Assembly (NCBI RefSeq): GCF_036850765.1
Contig: NC_089490.1
Span: forward strand, 295,784,982 to 295,848,981
DNA from: Saccopteryx bilineata
Taxonomy: Eukaryota; Chordata; Mammalia; Chiroptera; Emballonuridae
Length of the DNA stretch: 64,000 bases
Direction: 5' to 3'
The position numbers and the translations under genes were made by a program. The notes beneath the pieces are model-generated. The model saw only the letters and a list, made by a program, of their open reading frames with translations. It did not search any database and had not been told where the DNA came from. This document shows, one piece after another, positions 10,770 to 23,429 of the stretch (positions within the stretch are counted from its first letter, which is position 1; each line of letters starts with the position of its first letter).

Positions 10770-13700
10770 ATTCTTTTTATTTAGTTCTTTTTTGGTTTGA
10801 ATTCCAGGGAATTTCTGTTTGATCCCAGCCCTTAATGACTGTGCTCTTACTGACACTTGTGATATCTTAGAAGCAAGAGTGTGGCTGAGAAAGCCAGGGC
10901 AGTAGAGGGCATGAAGATGAGCTGCTTATTTTGACCAGAGCTGTGCAGACTTGAAAACTGAGGAAATGTTTATAGGTTATTCATTTTTGAGAAACCATTT
11001 GAAAATATGCATTACAGTTTACAATGGTAGTACAAAGGATTGTGTGGGCCATTTGAGCATAATAATGGTATTTTCATGAGAAAATAAATTATCTTCTCCT
11101 GCCTTCAAGGAGAGCCTTATGTTGGAGGGGGTACTTCATGAAGGTGGCTAAATATGACAGCTATTCATTTCACTGCCAAGGGGCATCCCCAACCCCCCAG
11201 CCCCGTCTGAGGGCATCGGTGCTTTCTCAGTGCATTGGCATAGTCACTGTTTAGGTGACTGTGGGTAGAGTTGAGTGGACTTGCGTTTATGTTCTCCTTA
11301 TCTGATGGGTAAAAATTTTTTCTCCTTTTATAATCTAAATTTAGTTATAGCATTACCATCATAGTTCAGTATTTGTTCTGAATTATTTCATAACCAAGTA
11401 AAATGTCACCAAAAAGCTAAAGGGTAGAAGGAAAGAGGGAGGGTGGAAGGGAGGAAGATATTCTTTTAATACAATAATATTATATATGGTTGACATTTGA
11501 TGAGCTGTTTTCATTCAACTCTGTTCTTTCTTTTGCCACCATTCAAAACATCATGAAGTTAATTCAGCCTTCAAGGACAGTTAGAAAATTAGAAGTGTCA
11601 CCAGAGAAATGTGAGACACAGAGAAGAGTTCAGAGATGACATTACCCAATACCCATTCTTTATCTGCGAGAACTGGTGACCAGAGAGATGAAGTGACTAG
11701 TCCATGGGTAAACTAAACACAGCTTGTTCTTTTATCTCTCTCTTTCTTCTGTAACTTAACTTCTAGTTATGGGGTGTTATTGCTTTTTATCATCTCTGCT
11801 TAATTTGGACATTAAAAATTGAAGAGGAGATTTAAATCTACAATATTGATATTTATAAATAGGCTGTGAAGGAGCCCACATGGAAACATCTGGAGAAAAA
11901 AAGATTTGGGCCTCTTTAGGAATTCCATGCACTCATACCATCCTGTAAAGCTCCCATTGCAAAGAAGAATTAAAATTGTCCTTTGAAATTTTGACCAATA
12001 GTTAGGGGACACATGGTGAAATTTAGGTTTTTGGGATTTTTTTGTAATAACCTAATGGCAGTTTTGAGTGAGCTTTATCTAAATCAGAGCTGCCCCATGC
12101 TAGCCAAACTCATGAGTCTACCTTCAAAAAAAAAAAAAAAACATAAAAGTTCATTGGTGAGTGGTCAGACATGAAGAAGGATGACAACCAAGTCAGTGTT
12201 TCATAAATCTCAATTTATTCAATTTAAAGGACTCAAACAGTGTCCTTCTCACTTCTTTGGGGTTACAATATCAAGTCTTTCATCAAAGGGTATAAATAGA
12301 TCATGTTGTTTTCTTTCCCTTAGCAAAATTGAAATTGGCAAGCAAACCAATGTTAACCTGTACCCTTTAAAAAAAAAACTATTAATGTTCCATGAAACCT
12401 ACACGTCTGAGGACCACTGGGTTAGATAATGAATAACTTCATGATGAAAAATCCTGGACTTGGTTCTCTTCCTTTGTATTTGAATGAATGAAAAGGGGAA
12501 GTATAAGGATGTTGAAAACATCCATACAGGCAAATTAAAGTCATTCAGTCAAAACGTTTATTTGAATTCCTTAATTAAACCTTATAGATATTAATACTGA
12601 TGTTCGCAATAATATTAATACAGTTTTTGCCTATATTGGCAGGCACTGTAAAAGTGTGCTTTGCCAAGTTATGGCCAGAATGTGTCATAAACAGTGAACT
12701 TGCCCACTAGTTTGCATAGTGTATTATTCAGCAAAAATCAAAATGTTTTAAATTTACCTATATCTAATTTGATGAGTTAAAGAAAATTTACACCGAACTT
12801 AACCAAATACATTTTAAAAAGGGGTTTTCCCTAAAATTGAACTTTATATAACTGGACAAACTTTCTAAGATGTTGGTTTGTATTTTAAGGTATGCATTTT
12901 TATTTCAAAAAGCAGTTGCCTTCTAGCATATTGTATACAATTGAGTCATGAGAATGAGCTTATCATATTTTAGCTACAAAGCTTAAACCTCCTTTGCAGG
13001 ATTAAAAAAAGAGTTTCATTAATCTACTATTATTCATTTAATAAACTGTTTGAAACTGCCCAATTTCGCATTCAAGTAAAATATTCTAAGCTCTTCTTAG
13101 CAACAGGTTTTAATTTAACACAGATCAAAACGATGTGGTCAGACTAAGTAATCACCAATGCAAAATGATAAAAATCCATGCAGCCTGTTACATCACTGTC
13201 AAATCCTAAATTGAACCAAGTCAAGCTACTGTATCTCCCAGCAATTACTCTCAAATTTACCAGCTTGTTTAAAAGTAAATAGTTGGGATTTTGTCCATGT
13301 TTCATAAGGAATTAATTCTATGGGGAAGGCTTTATACTAAAATCAGTACTACAATTTCACTCCTTTTCTGACTATATATGATGTTTGGGGCAGATCTTAA
13401 TTAAGACAGCAGAATGAAGGGGCCACTTAATGAATAGTGTCGAGAGGAGGTAGTCCCAAACCTCCAGATCCAGAAAGTACCAGCTCTGCAATAATTTTTG
13501 CAACCAATGTACATTCACCTGCAGGCAAACTGCCTTTGAAATAAGTGCACACATGCCAAATATGGATCCCATACTTACATTTTTTCCCCAGGATACTTCC
13601 TTTTCTTTCTTAAGTTTGTTTTTAATTCTCAGATGTCACATGCCATGATATCTTTCCAAATAGTACCATGGTTTGCTTTAAATAAAAAATACCCACCCAC

Positions 13701-15230
13701 CTTGAATTTAAATATGTACTGTCTGTTCTAAAAAAAAAAAAAAAGTGAAATTAAAGAGATGACCACATAGAGGAAAGGACCCTACAAAATATCTAGGGAT
13801 CATATGAAAATACACTTTCTCAAAGAGAATGCTAAATAGGACAGTTATGGATTTAAAATATGAAGTTGAAAGCTACAAAAGAATAAAATGCTCTCAAACG
13901 GCTAAGCTTGCTGTGCTATAATGAAAGCTTTTATGTAGTGGACAGGAGAGGAGAGGTTATTAACACCCTATGCTGGGTCAGTTAGGCACTGAAGGACAAG
14001 AAGTTTGCTTTGCACCCTAGGCGTTCTGAACATCAACACATGTTTGCTTTCCAATTTGTCACTACATTAAAATACATTTTTAAGTGGCTTATTTTTTTTT
14101 CTTTTTTCTCCATACAATAATCTTCTCATCATGGCTGGTTAGAGAAACCAATCGCAGAAAATGAGAGCCCACTTGCCCTGCTTTGTGATTAAGAAATATG
14201 CACTCATATCCATCATTTTTTTTGAAGAAAGACGCTAAACAAGGAGTAAAATTTGGGCTTCGTGTTAAACTTCACAATCCAAAGAAGCAGCCACAGGTTC
14301 TAACTGCTCAGAAGATTTTGTGATAGACAAATACATTCCAATTTAGGTTTTATCTTATTTTTTAAAAAGTTCCTAAAAATGATGCAAAGATTTCTGAAAA
14401 ATTTCTTATTTTAGTCCCTGCACAGCAAACGCCCACCTGATAGAAGATGGCTTATGAAGTAGGTAAATCCAGGTTGGGGAGAAAATGGCTGTATAACACC
14501 ACTTCTCCATCTCAAGATCACAGTTCTATGGTAAAGGCATCACTAGCAAATATAAGCACATACTGAGGGCGCAATAAATGTTTCCTGGGTGAAATTCTCA
14601 TGGAAATTGCATATGATTCTCTTAAATATATATTTTTCCAATTTCTTTCTTTTTCAAGTTCACTCCTTTCGGTGAAAAAAATATATAACTTTTCTATCCC
14701 ATGCTAATAACTTTTAATAATTCTGACTCCTTTAAAAGGAGCCAATTTCAAAGGAAAGCTTATCAGTGGTGTCCTAAGAGCTATGGGGACTAAGCATTTA
14801 AATAGAGCTGCCCAGCTTTCAAAACAGGGCCACCAGACCCCTTCTTCCTGCGGGCAGACTTTTTATTAAACTTGGTATTAAACAATGTTGCCTGGAGCCC
14901 GATTAACAATTTATGCCTTCCTAAAGCAGATTAGCGCAAGTCTGTCATTTTGGTTTTTTAATTCTTAATTTGTATTTAAAAACAGAATGTGCCTCTGAAT
15001 TTACACTTTCATTGTATTTTATTTTTCACTATTCCAATATTGTCCTTTCTGAGAGTTTTTTTTTCTTTTATGGTTGCAGTATCAAAGTATATTACTATAT
15101 ATTTTCAATGAAAAATAAAGCAGTTGCTCTTTTTTGCTAAGTGAGTTTTTTAACCTCTCATTCAAATAATTCTGTATGTTCTTCTTAAGACATTTGGAAT
15201 GTTACTTAAGCAAAAAAAAATTGGGAAAAT
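10770..15230. other. Intron-like AT-rich DNA
   Basis: No gene supported. An A run at 12126-12141 and a GGA-rich stretch at 11424-11455 are the only simple repeats of note. Frames of up to 82 codons are compositional. Confidence 0.6.
14700..15000. other. Candidate conserved non-coding element
   Basis: Repeat-free, moderately GC-balanced stretch within AT-rich DNA. Contains GGAGCCAATTTCAAAGG, GCAGATTAGCGCAAG, CGATTAACAATTT (SOX-like AACAAT) and TTAATTCTTAATTTG. The texture resembles developmental enhancers, but one sequence cannot show conservation. Confidence 0.25.
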
Positions 15231-15239
15231 TAGTATAAT

Positions 15240-15480
15240 AATATTAAAAACTAATACATAGAGAACACTTACCTTTTAGGTACTAGTCGAAGTGTTTTAC
15301 ATGAATTTAATGTTTACAAAAATGCTCTGAAGAAAATGCTCTCAATTTCCCACTTTTAAAGACAAAACTGGGGAACAGCACTGGTAAACAAGTTGCCCAA
15401 GGTCACACAGCTAGTACCTGTCATAGCTAAAATTACATATTGGCAGCCTTAATTGCCTAAACTCTTAACTATTATATGGT
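15240..15480 (+). repeat. MIR element
   Basis: Near full-length: 'ACACTTACCTTTTAGGTACTAG', then 'TGCTCTGAAGAAAATGCTCT', then the diagnostic 'CCCAAGGTCACACAGCTAGT' (15398-15417) and a closing 'CCTAAACTCTTAACTATTAT'. An old tRNA-derived SINE found across mammals. Confidence 0.85.
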
Positions 15481-15489
15481 TTTTGTCTT

Positions 15490-15857
15490 TTATGCTAATA
15501 TATCTCTATATATTCAGACACATGATGGACAGATATATAGATTCAAATTGTATGCCAAATCAAAACATGTCAACGATGTAGGAAAGATATATTGTATATG
15601 CAATACATACAATGTACACATTTCTCAGGACTCAAAATATAATTAGAAAGAAAACACATCTTTCCTTTTCATCTCTCAATGAATTTATCAGTATTTGCAC
15701 ATAACAAGTTAGATCAATAATGATAGCCCAAAGCAGCCTTTCACAAAAGCCTTTCAACTTTAGTTCTGGCTCTTTGCTTTCATTTGAGTCAGCCTCGCAG
15801 TTACTCACTGTTGATCCCAAGGGGACCTGGCAAGGGAGATTCTGAAAGTTCGAATTC
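15490..15857. other. Unique AT-rich DNA
   Basis: TATA-rich stretches near 15495-15600. No gene or repeat supported. Confidence 0.5.
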
Positions 15858-15990
15858 ATCATTCATTAACTTATTAATTTTATAACATTTATTGAGGGCC
15901 TCCTGTGCCCAGGGCTGAACAGACAATAGATGACAGGACAAATATATACTTATAATTTGGGGAAAATAGTTAAATCTTTTCCCCTTAAAT
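15858..15990 (-). repeat. L2 3'-end fragment, reverse
   Basis: 'TTTATTGAGGGCCTCCTGTGCCC' (in parts) followed by 'GACAATAGATGACAGGACAAATA' is the reverse complement of the L2 3' end (CTCAATAAATG tail and LINE 3' region). Confidence 0.5.
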
Positions 15991-16599
15991 TCTATAGAAG
16001 ATAAAGCGCGAATGGACTACAGAATGATGAGTACAAAATTAAACCATAACTTTACCAGTTAACAATTAGGTCAATATATGTTTACAATCTCTGGAATAGT
16101 AATGAACTTCCTAAGCACAAGCCAGAACTTGAAAACAAAGTGAAGGAAGACAGCAGCATTGAATGCATGCTCTATTAATAAATGTCCAATAGTGCTAGCT
16201 TTGTACATAATAAATAGGACATTCAGAGTTCATTATATTTGCTCTTATCTCCATACTTATATCATATAGGAACAGAAAAATTAGCCTTTAGTTTCAGGTT
16301 ATGTTATGATTTGTAGGGTCTCTATTCATTTTCACATTTGGCTTTTTACCTTCTGCCCCAGCTTAAAAAGAACCACCATATCCCTCTTCACTACCAACAG
16401 TTTATTAAGAGGTTTATTTTTGATGATATGCCCCCAAATTTTTCCATAGTGTTCCTTTCCCGAATTATCATTCCCATTTCCCCAGTGAGTCTACCATAAT
16501 CATACAGCTTTACATACACTGAGCAGTAGAAATACATCCCAGCAAGGAATGCTTTTTTTACAAGACTAGCTGAAATTTAGGGTTTAGGCAAGAGGAGAT

Positions 16600-16710
16600 C
16601 AATTCAATAACCTTTTAACGAATACTTCTGTGCAAGACATTGTTTTGGGTGCCATAGATACCATCATGCTTTGAGGTCAGGGTGGTTACAATATGTATTG
16701 AATATTAAAT
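16600..16710 (-). repeat. L2 3'-end fragment, reverse
   Basis: 'ATTCAATAACCTTTTAACGA', 'CTGTGCAAGACATTGTTTTG' and 'GTGCCATAGATACCATCATG' follow the reverse L2 tail order. Diverged. Confidence 0.45.
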
Positions 16711-16914
16711 ATGACTGTCAGGAGCTGCCATTTAAAAAATTTATTCAATAAATAAATAGGTATTCTGTCAGGATTAAGTCTTTTAGTCGTGAAATAGATT
16801 CAGATCTACCGTTGCTAAATCTAAAGTCTAATGTATTGACACTGAAACTTGGCACTTCTATTCAGCTGTCATGGTTGCTTACTCTCATCTTCACTTGGAC
16901 AAATCTTGTTGGAT

Positions 16915-17130
16915 CTTCAGGAAAGAGGTCAAGAGTCTGTTTCTCCAGGAAGTTTTCCTGATGTGCACTAAGTTATCCTGCTCCTGTCTTAGAGTTCTCA
17001 AGGCATGATCCTATAATAGACCTTACTTAGCTTCAATGCAATTGTAAATACATGCTTCCAAAAGTCTCTACATTATTATCTAGGTCTCAACTATCATACT
17101 GGAAGCATCAGAGCGAGGCCTCTGGGACTT
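16915..17130 (+). repeat. L2-like fragment
   Basis: 'CTCCAGGAAGTTTTCCTGAT' and the following order of phrases match the L2 region just upstream of its tail. Weak, not full length. Confidence 0.35.
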
Positions 17131-18540
17131 ACTTTTACTGACAAATGGCGAGAACACATTAGATGTTCATTGAAAGAACAAGTGGAGAGTGCTCATTTTT
17201 AAATTCTGGACTATATTTATATGCTCTTACATTATTTATGTAGGGTGTTAATTTTCTTTTCTTGTTATCTTATTTCCTTTGAACACACTGTTTAAAGGAC
17301 ACTGTAATACACTTAAGAAAGTTAATGCCAACCTCCTAGACTGTCCAGACCAAAGGGGTACAACCAATAAAAGGGTGATATTCCTAGAATAACCTTGGTG
17401 ACTTTGGCCAAATATCTGAAATAGTGTTAGAGATCCTATAACTGGTGAGTCTCCTAACATAATACTCGAATTTGCTTATCTAAAAGTTGACATTTCTTTG
17501 GTCACTCCACCACACAGCATAGAATTATTTACAGTTTTTATTAAGGTTGAAAACTGATGCTGTATATTTTCTCTTTTCGGTGTAGACTAGTACGATAAAC
17601 CTTGGTTATCTTTTGGTTTATTATCCACCCGTAGTACTACATCAAACTGAATCTACAAAACAATTTACGGAACACTGTTAGGTACATGTTTTATGAACAA
17701 AATCATTTTTCCCTTAAATCCTACCCTGGAAATGTTTCTTGGGGTGTTATAGGAAGTCTAATACCAGATTTTACATACCTTCCTATAACCTTCAACATGG
17801 TTGTAGAAAATAGATTGGATTAAATTCAACTGATTATGCAGCCGTGCTTCATTCCTTAAGTGGCAGTCAATACATATACTAGGATCTTCATGAATACTGT
17901 TTGGCAATGAAACACGCGCTTCAGCCCAGCTGAGCATGCCAAGTGCTTTGTAAGGTTGTGCAATGAAGTGGAGAGGTTTATGTGACGTCTTCTAGACTTC
18001 CCCGACTTCTGTGATATCCATCAGCCTGAAGTCAAAGGTACATAGGATTTTAAACTTACTGATCAATAGAAGTTGGTTTATTTTATATAAACAGACTTCC
18101 TGGACTAAAATAGGTACCCTAATACATTCTGGGAATTTTCTCTATTACATCTCACCAGTATTCGAAATGTAACTTCCGAAGATAAGGAGTAGAAACTATG
18201 AGTTCAGAAATATTAGAAAAGTGATTCCCAGCATTGTTTTTTTGCCTCTGCACCATTTAACACTCTGGATCAGAAACATCTCACATGGACACAAGTGATC
18301 TAAGTGGATAGGGGCAGCCCTCCCCCACACTTCACCTCCCCAATTTAGAATGATAAGTAGAGACTTAAAGGATTTTCAGGAGTGATTAAGCTGGTAGGGG
18401 TAAAGGAGAAGCCCATAAGTAAGCCTATTAACAGAGGAAAGGCGATCAGAAAAGTGAGCTACAGTAATTCATGGTGAGCACCCTAAAGATTTGATTACTT
18501 CTTACTCTTTCTAAGTGTTTTCAGCCTGTGTATTAGGATG
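17130..18540. other. Unique AT-rich DNA
   Basis: No gene or clear repeat. A short open frame on the minus strand (17248-17460) has no domain or splice context. Confidence 0.55.
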
Positions 18541-18900
18541 CTTTGGGTTATGGGTAAGAGAAAAATCCCATTTCTGACTGGATTAAGGAATAAATAAAAT
18601 TGTATTTAACAGAAATGAGAGCCCAGAATAAAACAGGCTCCAAGTAACCCAAAGATGCGTGACATGGTCAACAACATGGGCAGGATCTTTGTTTCTCTAT
18701 CATGCTTCCTTCAGCATCGGAGCTATTCAGTGTTCCTCCTCAGACTTGAGGATGGTTGCAGTGGCCGGTGGGGTGACATATTTCCTTATTCTCGTCTAGC
18801 AGAAGAGAGAGAATAAGCTCCCTCACAATCAAGGATGAAGGGCAGTACCCTTCAGTCCCACTGAGCCAGCTCAGGTCATAAGAACATTCTTAAGACATCA
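18540..18900. repeat. Possible old unclassified interspersed repeat
   Basis: The order 'GACTGGATTAAGGAATAAATA', 'GGATCTTTGTTTCTCTATCA', 'GAGGATGGTTGCAGTGGCC' (given in parts) resembles a family of old mammalian repeats that read '...gaatttattggctcat... ggctgcagcagctcc'. The family could not be named from memory. Confidence 0.3.
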
Positions 18901-18964
18901 CTAATTGCTGAGAAATTCCATTTGCTTTTCAGACTAAAGATTCATTCTTGGAGTCAGTGTCCCT

Positions 18965-18968
<4 letters not shown>

Positions 18969-19014
<46 letters not shown>
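18969..19014 (+). repeat. (GT)23 microsatellite
   Basis: 46 bp of uninterrupted GT, so probably polymorphic and able to form Z-DNA. The Cys-Val open frame across it is an artefact. Confidence 0.97.
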
Positions 19015-19017
<3 letters not shown>

Positions 19018-19019
19018 CA

Positions 19020-20320
19020 TGTGTGCATTTTAGGGAAGGAAGATACTGAAACAAAACAGATTCTATTAGGAAGAAAGAAGGTGAGACAGGGATTCTGGGT
19101 AGGCAGTAAGTAATCTCTTAGAGTCAGTATTGCTCAAAGTGAAAAATCTAGGTATTGTTTAAGTGACATACAGATGGGATTCAGTTTAATAAACTATAGT
19201 TTTAGAGGTAATTAATATCTAGACCAAAGCTCTCCTATTCCATCAAGTGAGGGTTCCTTGCAAAATGGCAGCTAGAGCAACACTGACCCATTTGAGTGAC
19301 CACTGTTCCTATCTTTAATTTTACTCTGTGCGTGAAGTGGCTTTCTGGTGTATTTGTTTTGGAAATAGACTGACTAGAAATACATCAGTGTCCAAAAAGA
19401 AAATTTTTTTTCATCCAGGGATCTGAGACTTAACTAGCTGGAAGGAAAGCATAATCTTATTTTGTTCTCATAGTCTCATTTAGAAAATAACCTTAAAAAT
19501 TGTCAAAGGCCACGTGAGCACTTTCTTTCGCTCTCGGGGCCATAGCTGGGTCTTTAAATTTTCTAGCCTTTTCTGAAGTGTTTCCTTAAGCACCATTTTT
19601 GCCCTTAGCACTGTCCTAACCACTGGAGCTTTAAGAAAGCTTTAAGAAGTGTTGTTTAACAATAGCATCACAAACAATTTTCTTTTCTCTTTATTGCTAA
19701 AAATACACCTTGATTTTTTCTTTAAGAACATTTTTTTTTCTTTTGGGTTTTATTTAAAAGGCAGATAAGCTGAAATGCAGATGTTTATCTAAGTCCAAGT
19801 CAAACAGTATGAGAAATAATTACAAATCTTAAAAATGCAAGTCCAGTAGAGTGCTGTGACTGTGATTTGGGTGATCTTAGACAAAGTGGGGGTCTGGGGT
19901 TGCTTTTTTAACAAATGCATTTCTGTGGGTGGGAGGTATGCCACACCAGATGTTCCCGAAAGATCCTATAATGCATTTAAAATCTTACATTTCTGTCTTA
20001 ATCTTATTTTTAGTCCCTTAGAGCTGACCTTTGCCACAGTGTGGATTCACCTTTCTGAGAATGTTTATGACAAAATGTCTTTTTTTTTCTTTTCTTTTTT
20101 TTGCCTAACAATTCAGGGGCTGAATTAAGGAGCCATTGTCATAAAAGCTTCCTATTTAGCTAGATGAGTTCTATGTGAAACTTTGAAGAAAAGGGTCTCT
20201 TATCATTGAGTTCTTACACTGTCCTACTTCTGCGTGACAAGGGGAGTCCCAGGTAGACTGCGCAGGGACAATGATTTCCCAGGCGGACTGATGACCCCTT
20301 GGGTATTTAGTAAAGTTTCC
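19020..20320. other. Unique AT-rich DNA
   Basis: No gene supported. T-rich tracts at 19727-19740 and 20078-20101. A 90-codon frame (19856-20128) has no recognisable domain. Confidence 0.55.
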
Positions 20321-20480
20321 TCCCATAAAATGAAGAAAATGGTAGTTTCAACTTCATAAAGGTGTTCTGAGAAGTAACTGAGATAATGTGGAAAAGAAAT
20401 CCAGCAGAGTGTTGAGCACACAGGAAGCGCCCCAAAATGTCAATTGTACGTGTGGCTGCTACTGTTGTGACCATTAGTTC
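20320..20480 (-). repeat. MIR fragment, reverse
   Basis: 'AAATGAAGAAAATGG', 'AAGTAACTGAGATAATGTGG' and 'GTGTTGAGCACACAGGAAGC' match the reverse MIR order (bases for AAATGGGGATAATA, GGATTAAATGAGATAA, AGCACAGTGCCTGG). Confidence 0.65.
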
Positions 20481-20799
20481 TTACAAATTTTAAATCAACT
20501 TGAGGGTGTTGGGTATTTTAACATGCTGCCAGCTTTTTTTTTTTTTTTTTTTAATTTCACTGATTGGAATGGAGCACCGCGTTTTTTTTTATGTCACAAA
20601 TGTAATGTGGCACTGGGGGCACCATGCCCATAATTCTACTTGCTAAAACGTGTTTTGGCTGACACAATGAATGTGGCGAATGTGGCTCAAATTCAGAATT
20701 TCCTCAGAGCCTCTTCAGCGCTGTTCCCCAGAAAATCTGCAACCCGAGCTGCTCTCCTCCTTTGGGCTTGCAAAGGTGTGAACTGACTGCAGCCAAAAG

Positions 20800-21950
20800 G
20801 AAGTAAAAACGGGAGACGCGAATTCTGTTCACACAGCGCTGCGGTGGCCTGTGGGTATCATTCTAACCCGGCTGCCAGCCTGCCCTGTTCCTGGGGTAGT
20901 GGCGGCGGTAACCAAGCGATCACACCTGTGGTCCAGAAACACAGGGCGCTCACGTGAGAATGCGCACATGCTCACACACACACCAGACCCACTACCAGAA
21001 GCACCTGTAACCGAGCGGGGAAGAGATGGTGACCCGAGAGCCTCCTGAACTCGCCCCCACCCCCAACACACCAACTCCACAGCTACATATGAACAGCCTC
21101 CTCTGAATAAAACCCTTTAACACTGGCCTAGCAACTCCTACAAGGGGCCACATCAGGCGGATAGGAGAGGCTGGGCTCTCTCTCGTCATAGACCCCACGT
21201 CCTGTGCAGTGACCCAAAGTTGGCGAGGGGGGACCTCCACACCCAGAGCTTCTTCCTGGGGGGCAAACAGTTGGAAAGTTTGAACCCCAGGTCGGGCAAC
21301 AACAACTTTTTAAGACCTGCCTCTGTTAGATGAGCCCTCGAAACCTCTAGCTTGAAACCAACAGGGCTGTCCCGGGAGGCCCACGGCCACGGGCTCTGAG
21401 AGGGGCCCTAAGGGCTCACTCTGACTCACCATCCGAGGACGCGAGGTCCCAGCCTGCAGCAGTCCGCCGGCGCCCCAATTTCGGGGTGGGGGCTGCTTTG
21501 CTGGTGTCGGAGCTTCTGCCAGAGGCGCAGGCGAACGATGTGACACGTCTGGGGCTGCTGCTGTGCGCTCTGCGACAGAGGCTGGTGGCGCCGTCTCAGC
21601 ACGGAGGGAGCTTGGCCCTCAGCGCCCCGTGTTTCAGGCTACCGCCCAGGGGGACCCTTGTCCGCCTGGCTTTGGTGGCCCGGCGCTGGTCCTGGGTCCC
21701 ACAAGGCCAAGAGATAGATGGGTTTCGGCAGGCTGCCGCCACCCTGTCTTTCTGGGAAAGAGGCCTTGCTTGCTTGGCCTTGAACTTCACCCTGAGGGGG
21801 TGGGTTTCGGGTTAGGCAGAGACCTGAGGGCCTAGGACAGGCTCTCAGGGCGCACACGCTCGCTCTGCGGCTTTGCGCGGTCCGTCCTCTCGCTGCAGCT
21901 CACGGGAGCGTCCAGGTGGAGCTTATGTGCTCGCGGCAGCCCTGCTCTTT
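20800..21950. promoter_or_regulatory. Second CpG-rich block, orphan CpG island
   Basis: About 1.1 kb of clearly GC-rich sequence with CpGs near the expected frequency, densest at 20.8-21.06 and 21.4-21.95 kb, between AT-rich flanks. Hand counting gives about 17 CpG in 21421-21610. Includes a CACGTG E-box inside GCTCACGTGAGAA (around 20950). Open frames on both strands reach 109 codons, which GC-rich DNA with few stops yields by chance. No convincing splice pair was found. It may be an alternative promoter, an enhancer island or the 5' end of a non-coding RNA. Confidence 0.55.
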
Positions 21951-22460
21951 GCAACTGCCATCCAGGGACACCTGTGGGTCGCCTGGCACTGGTGGCCAGG
22001 GGGGCCTACGCTTATAGTCCCACTGGGTTGTATATATTTGCATGGGCCTTTTTCATATAAAGTTTATTTTTATGTTTAAAAATACAATTATATGACTACA
22101 AAAATTTGCCAAATAAGTTACTTTGTGTCATACTGATCGTAGTTAAAATTTTTATTTCTTAGAGACTTATAGAAACATGTTCATTTCAAATTTCAATTCC
22201 TATTCATAATTTTTGCAGAGTATGGGATCTATATAAGACATCTAAGCATAAAAAAAATTACAATTAGGTTAAATACATCTGAGGGAAGTTGAATGAAAAT
22301 AAGTTCAGTAAGAAAAAGAGTGGCATAAAAATATTGACCATTAAAATTATCTTGTTCACATATGTTTAAATGAGACATTTTGGCTTCTGAATAGCTATTG
22401 TATTAAGATTTCATTGGAAATTTTTTAAGTGATTTGATACTTTGTTTTAATGTTAATATT
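21950..22460. other. Unique AT-rich DNA
   Basis: Sharp return to AT-rich sequence after the CpG block. No gene or repeat supported. Confidence 0.5.
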
Positions 22461-22742
22461 GGCCCTGGCAGGTTGGCTCAGTGGACAGTGTCAGCCTGGC
22501 ATGCGTGTATATCCTGGTTAGATCCCAGTCAGGGCCCACAGCAAAACTAACCATCTGCTTTTCTCCCCCACCCTCTCCCCCTTCTCTCCCTCTGGCTCAG
22601 CTGGTTCAAATGTTGGCCTGGGCACTAAAGATAGCTCAGTTGATTCCAGCATCGGTTTCAGACAGGACTTGCCGGGTGAATCCCAGTCAGGCCACATGCA
22701 GGAGTCTGTCTCACTATCTCCCCTCCTCTCACTTAAAAAAAA
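22461..22742 (+). mobile_element. Diverged tRNA-derived bat SINE, Rhin-1-like
   Basis: Head 'GGCCCTGGCAGGTTGGCTCA' with a pyrimidine-rich middle and 'GCAGGAGTCTGTCT' near the end, followed by A7. The target duplication GTTAATATT is present at 22452-22460 and 22743-22751. More diverged and shorter in the body than the other copies, so older. Confidence 0.85.
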
Positions 22743-22751
22743 GTTAATATT

Positions 22752-23094
22752 TATATTTACAATTGGCCAGAAATTACATTATTTTCAACAACTTCAATTT
22801 TGAGAAAAATATTTTAGCACTAACTTAATGTTAAAGAAATACATACATTTTTCTGCATTATTTTAATTGATGTGAAGCAAAGAGTTTGAAGCCCACTGCG
22901 GCAGACCAGGAAAACTAACGTGCATGTGCTCTACCATTCACACTGGTACAAATTTAGTTGACATGCCTCTGCTCTGAGGCCCTGGTTCATCCCTAAATTC
23001 ATCAGTTGAGGCACTTCTGTAGCCAGCATTAGATTTCCCCAAAAACCCAGTCCAGGTAGCTCTGAACCAAGCCCACACTAATTCCTTTGGACAA
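22752..23094. other. Unique DNA
   Basis: No gene or repeat recognised. Confidence 0.5.
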
Positions 23095-23419
23095 TGTTGG
23101 GAAAACAGCTGTGTTAGGCTTAGTCACTTGCACTTTGCCTGATTGGTGCATCAGCACAGGGCAGCGCCATGTGTGTATAGTCTCTGTAAGGCTATGGGTG
23201 CTTGTGCTCAGGGAGGATTGCGGACTGCCTGCCCGCCACTATGAGGGATCATTTTTGCTGTTTGTTTACCTGAGAAGCGGTCTCCCCTGCCTATTTGCTC
23301 ACCCACCATTGCGAGCCTCCATTAAACAGGAATGGACCACCACTTTCTGGCTCCGTGGTGTCTCTACCATCTGCTCGAATCCAATGTGGACCCGCCTGGC
23401 CTCGGCCACCAGCATTACA
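23095..23419 (+). mobile_element. Candidate solo LTR, class II endogenous-retrovirus type
   Basis: Bounded by TGTTGGG and ATTACA (the TG...CA form of an LTR), 325 bp. Inside are an ATTAAA poly(A)-like signal (23321-23326) and, shortly after, 'CTGGCTCCGTGGTGTCTCT', which resembles the R/U5 junction of IAP-like LTRs. Flanks GACAA and GACTG do not form a clean target duplication. No internal retroviral region or second LTR is visible. The overlapping 138-codon frame is not considered a gene. Confidence 0.5.
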
Positions 23420-23429
23420 GACTGTCATT

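Noticed and set aside
21486..21815. 109-codon frame in the second CpG block
   Set aside because: GC-rich DNA lacks stops; frames on both strands are open to similar length.
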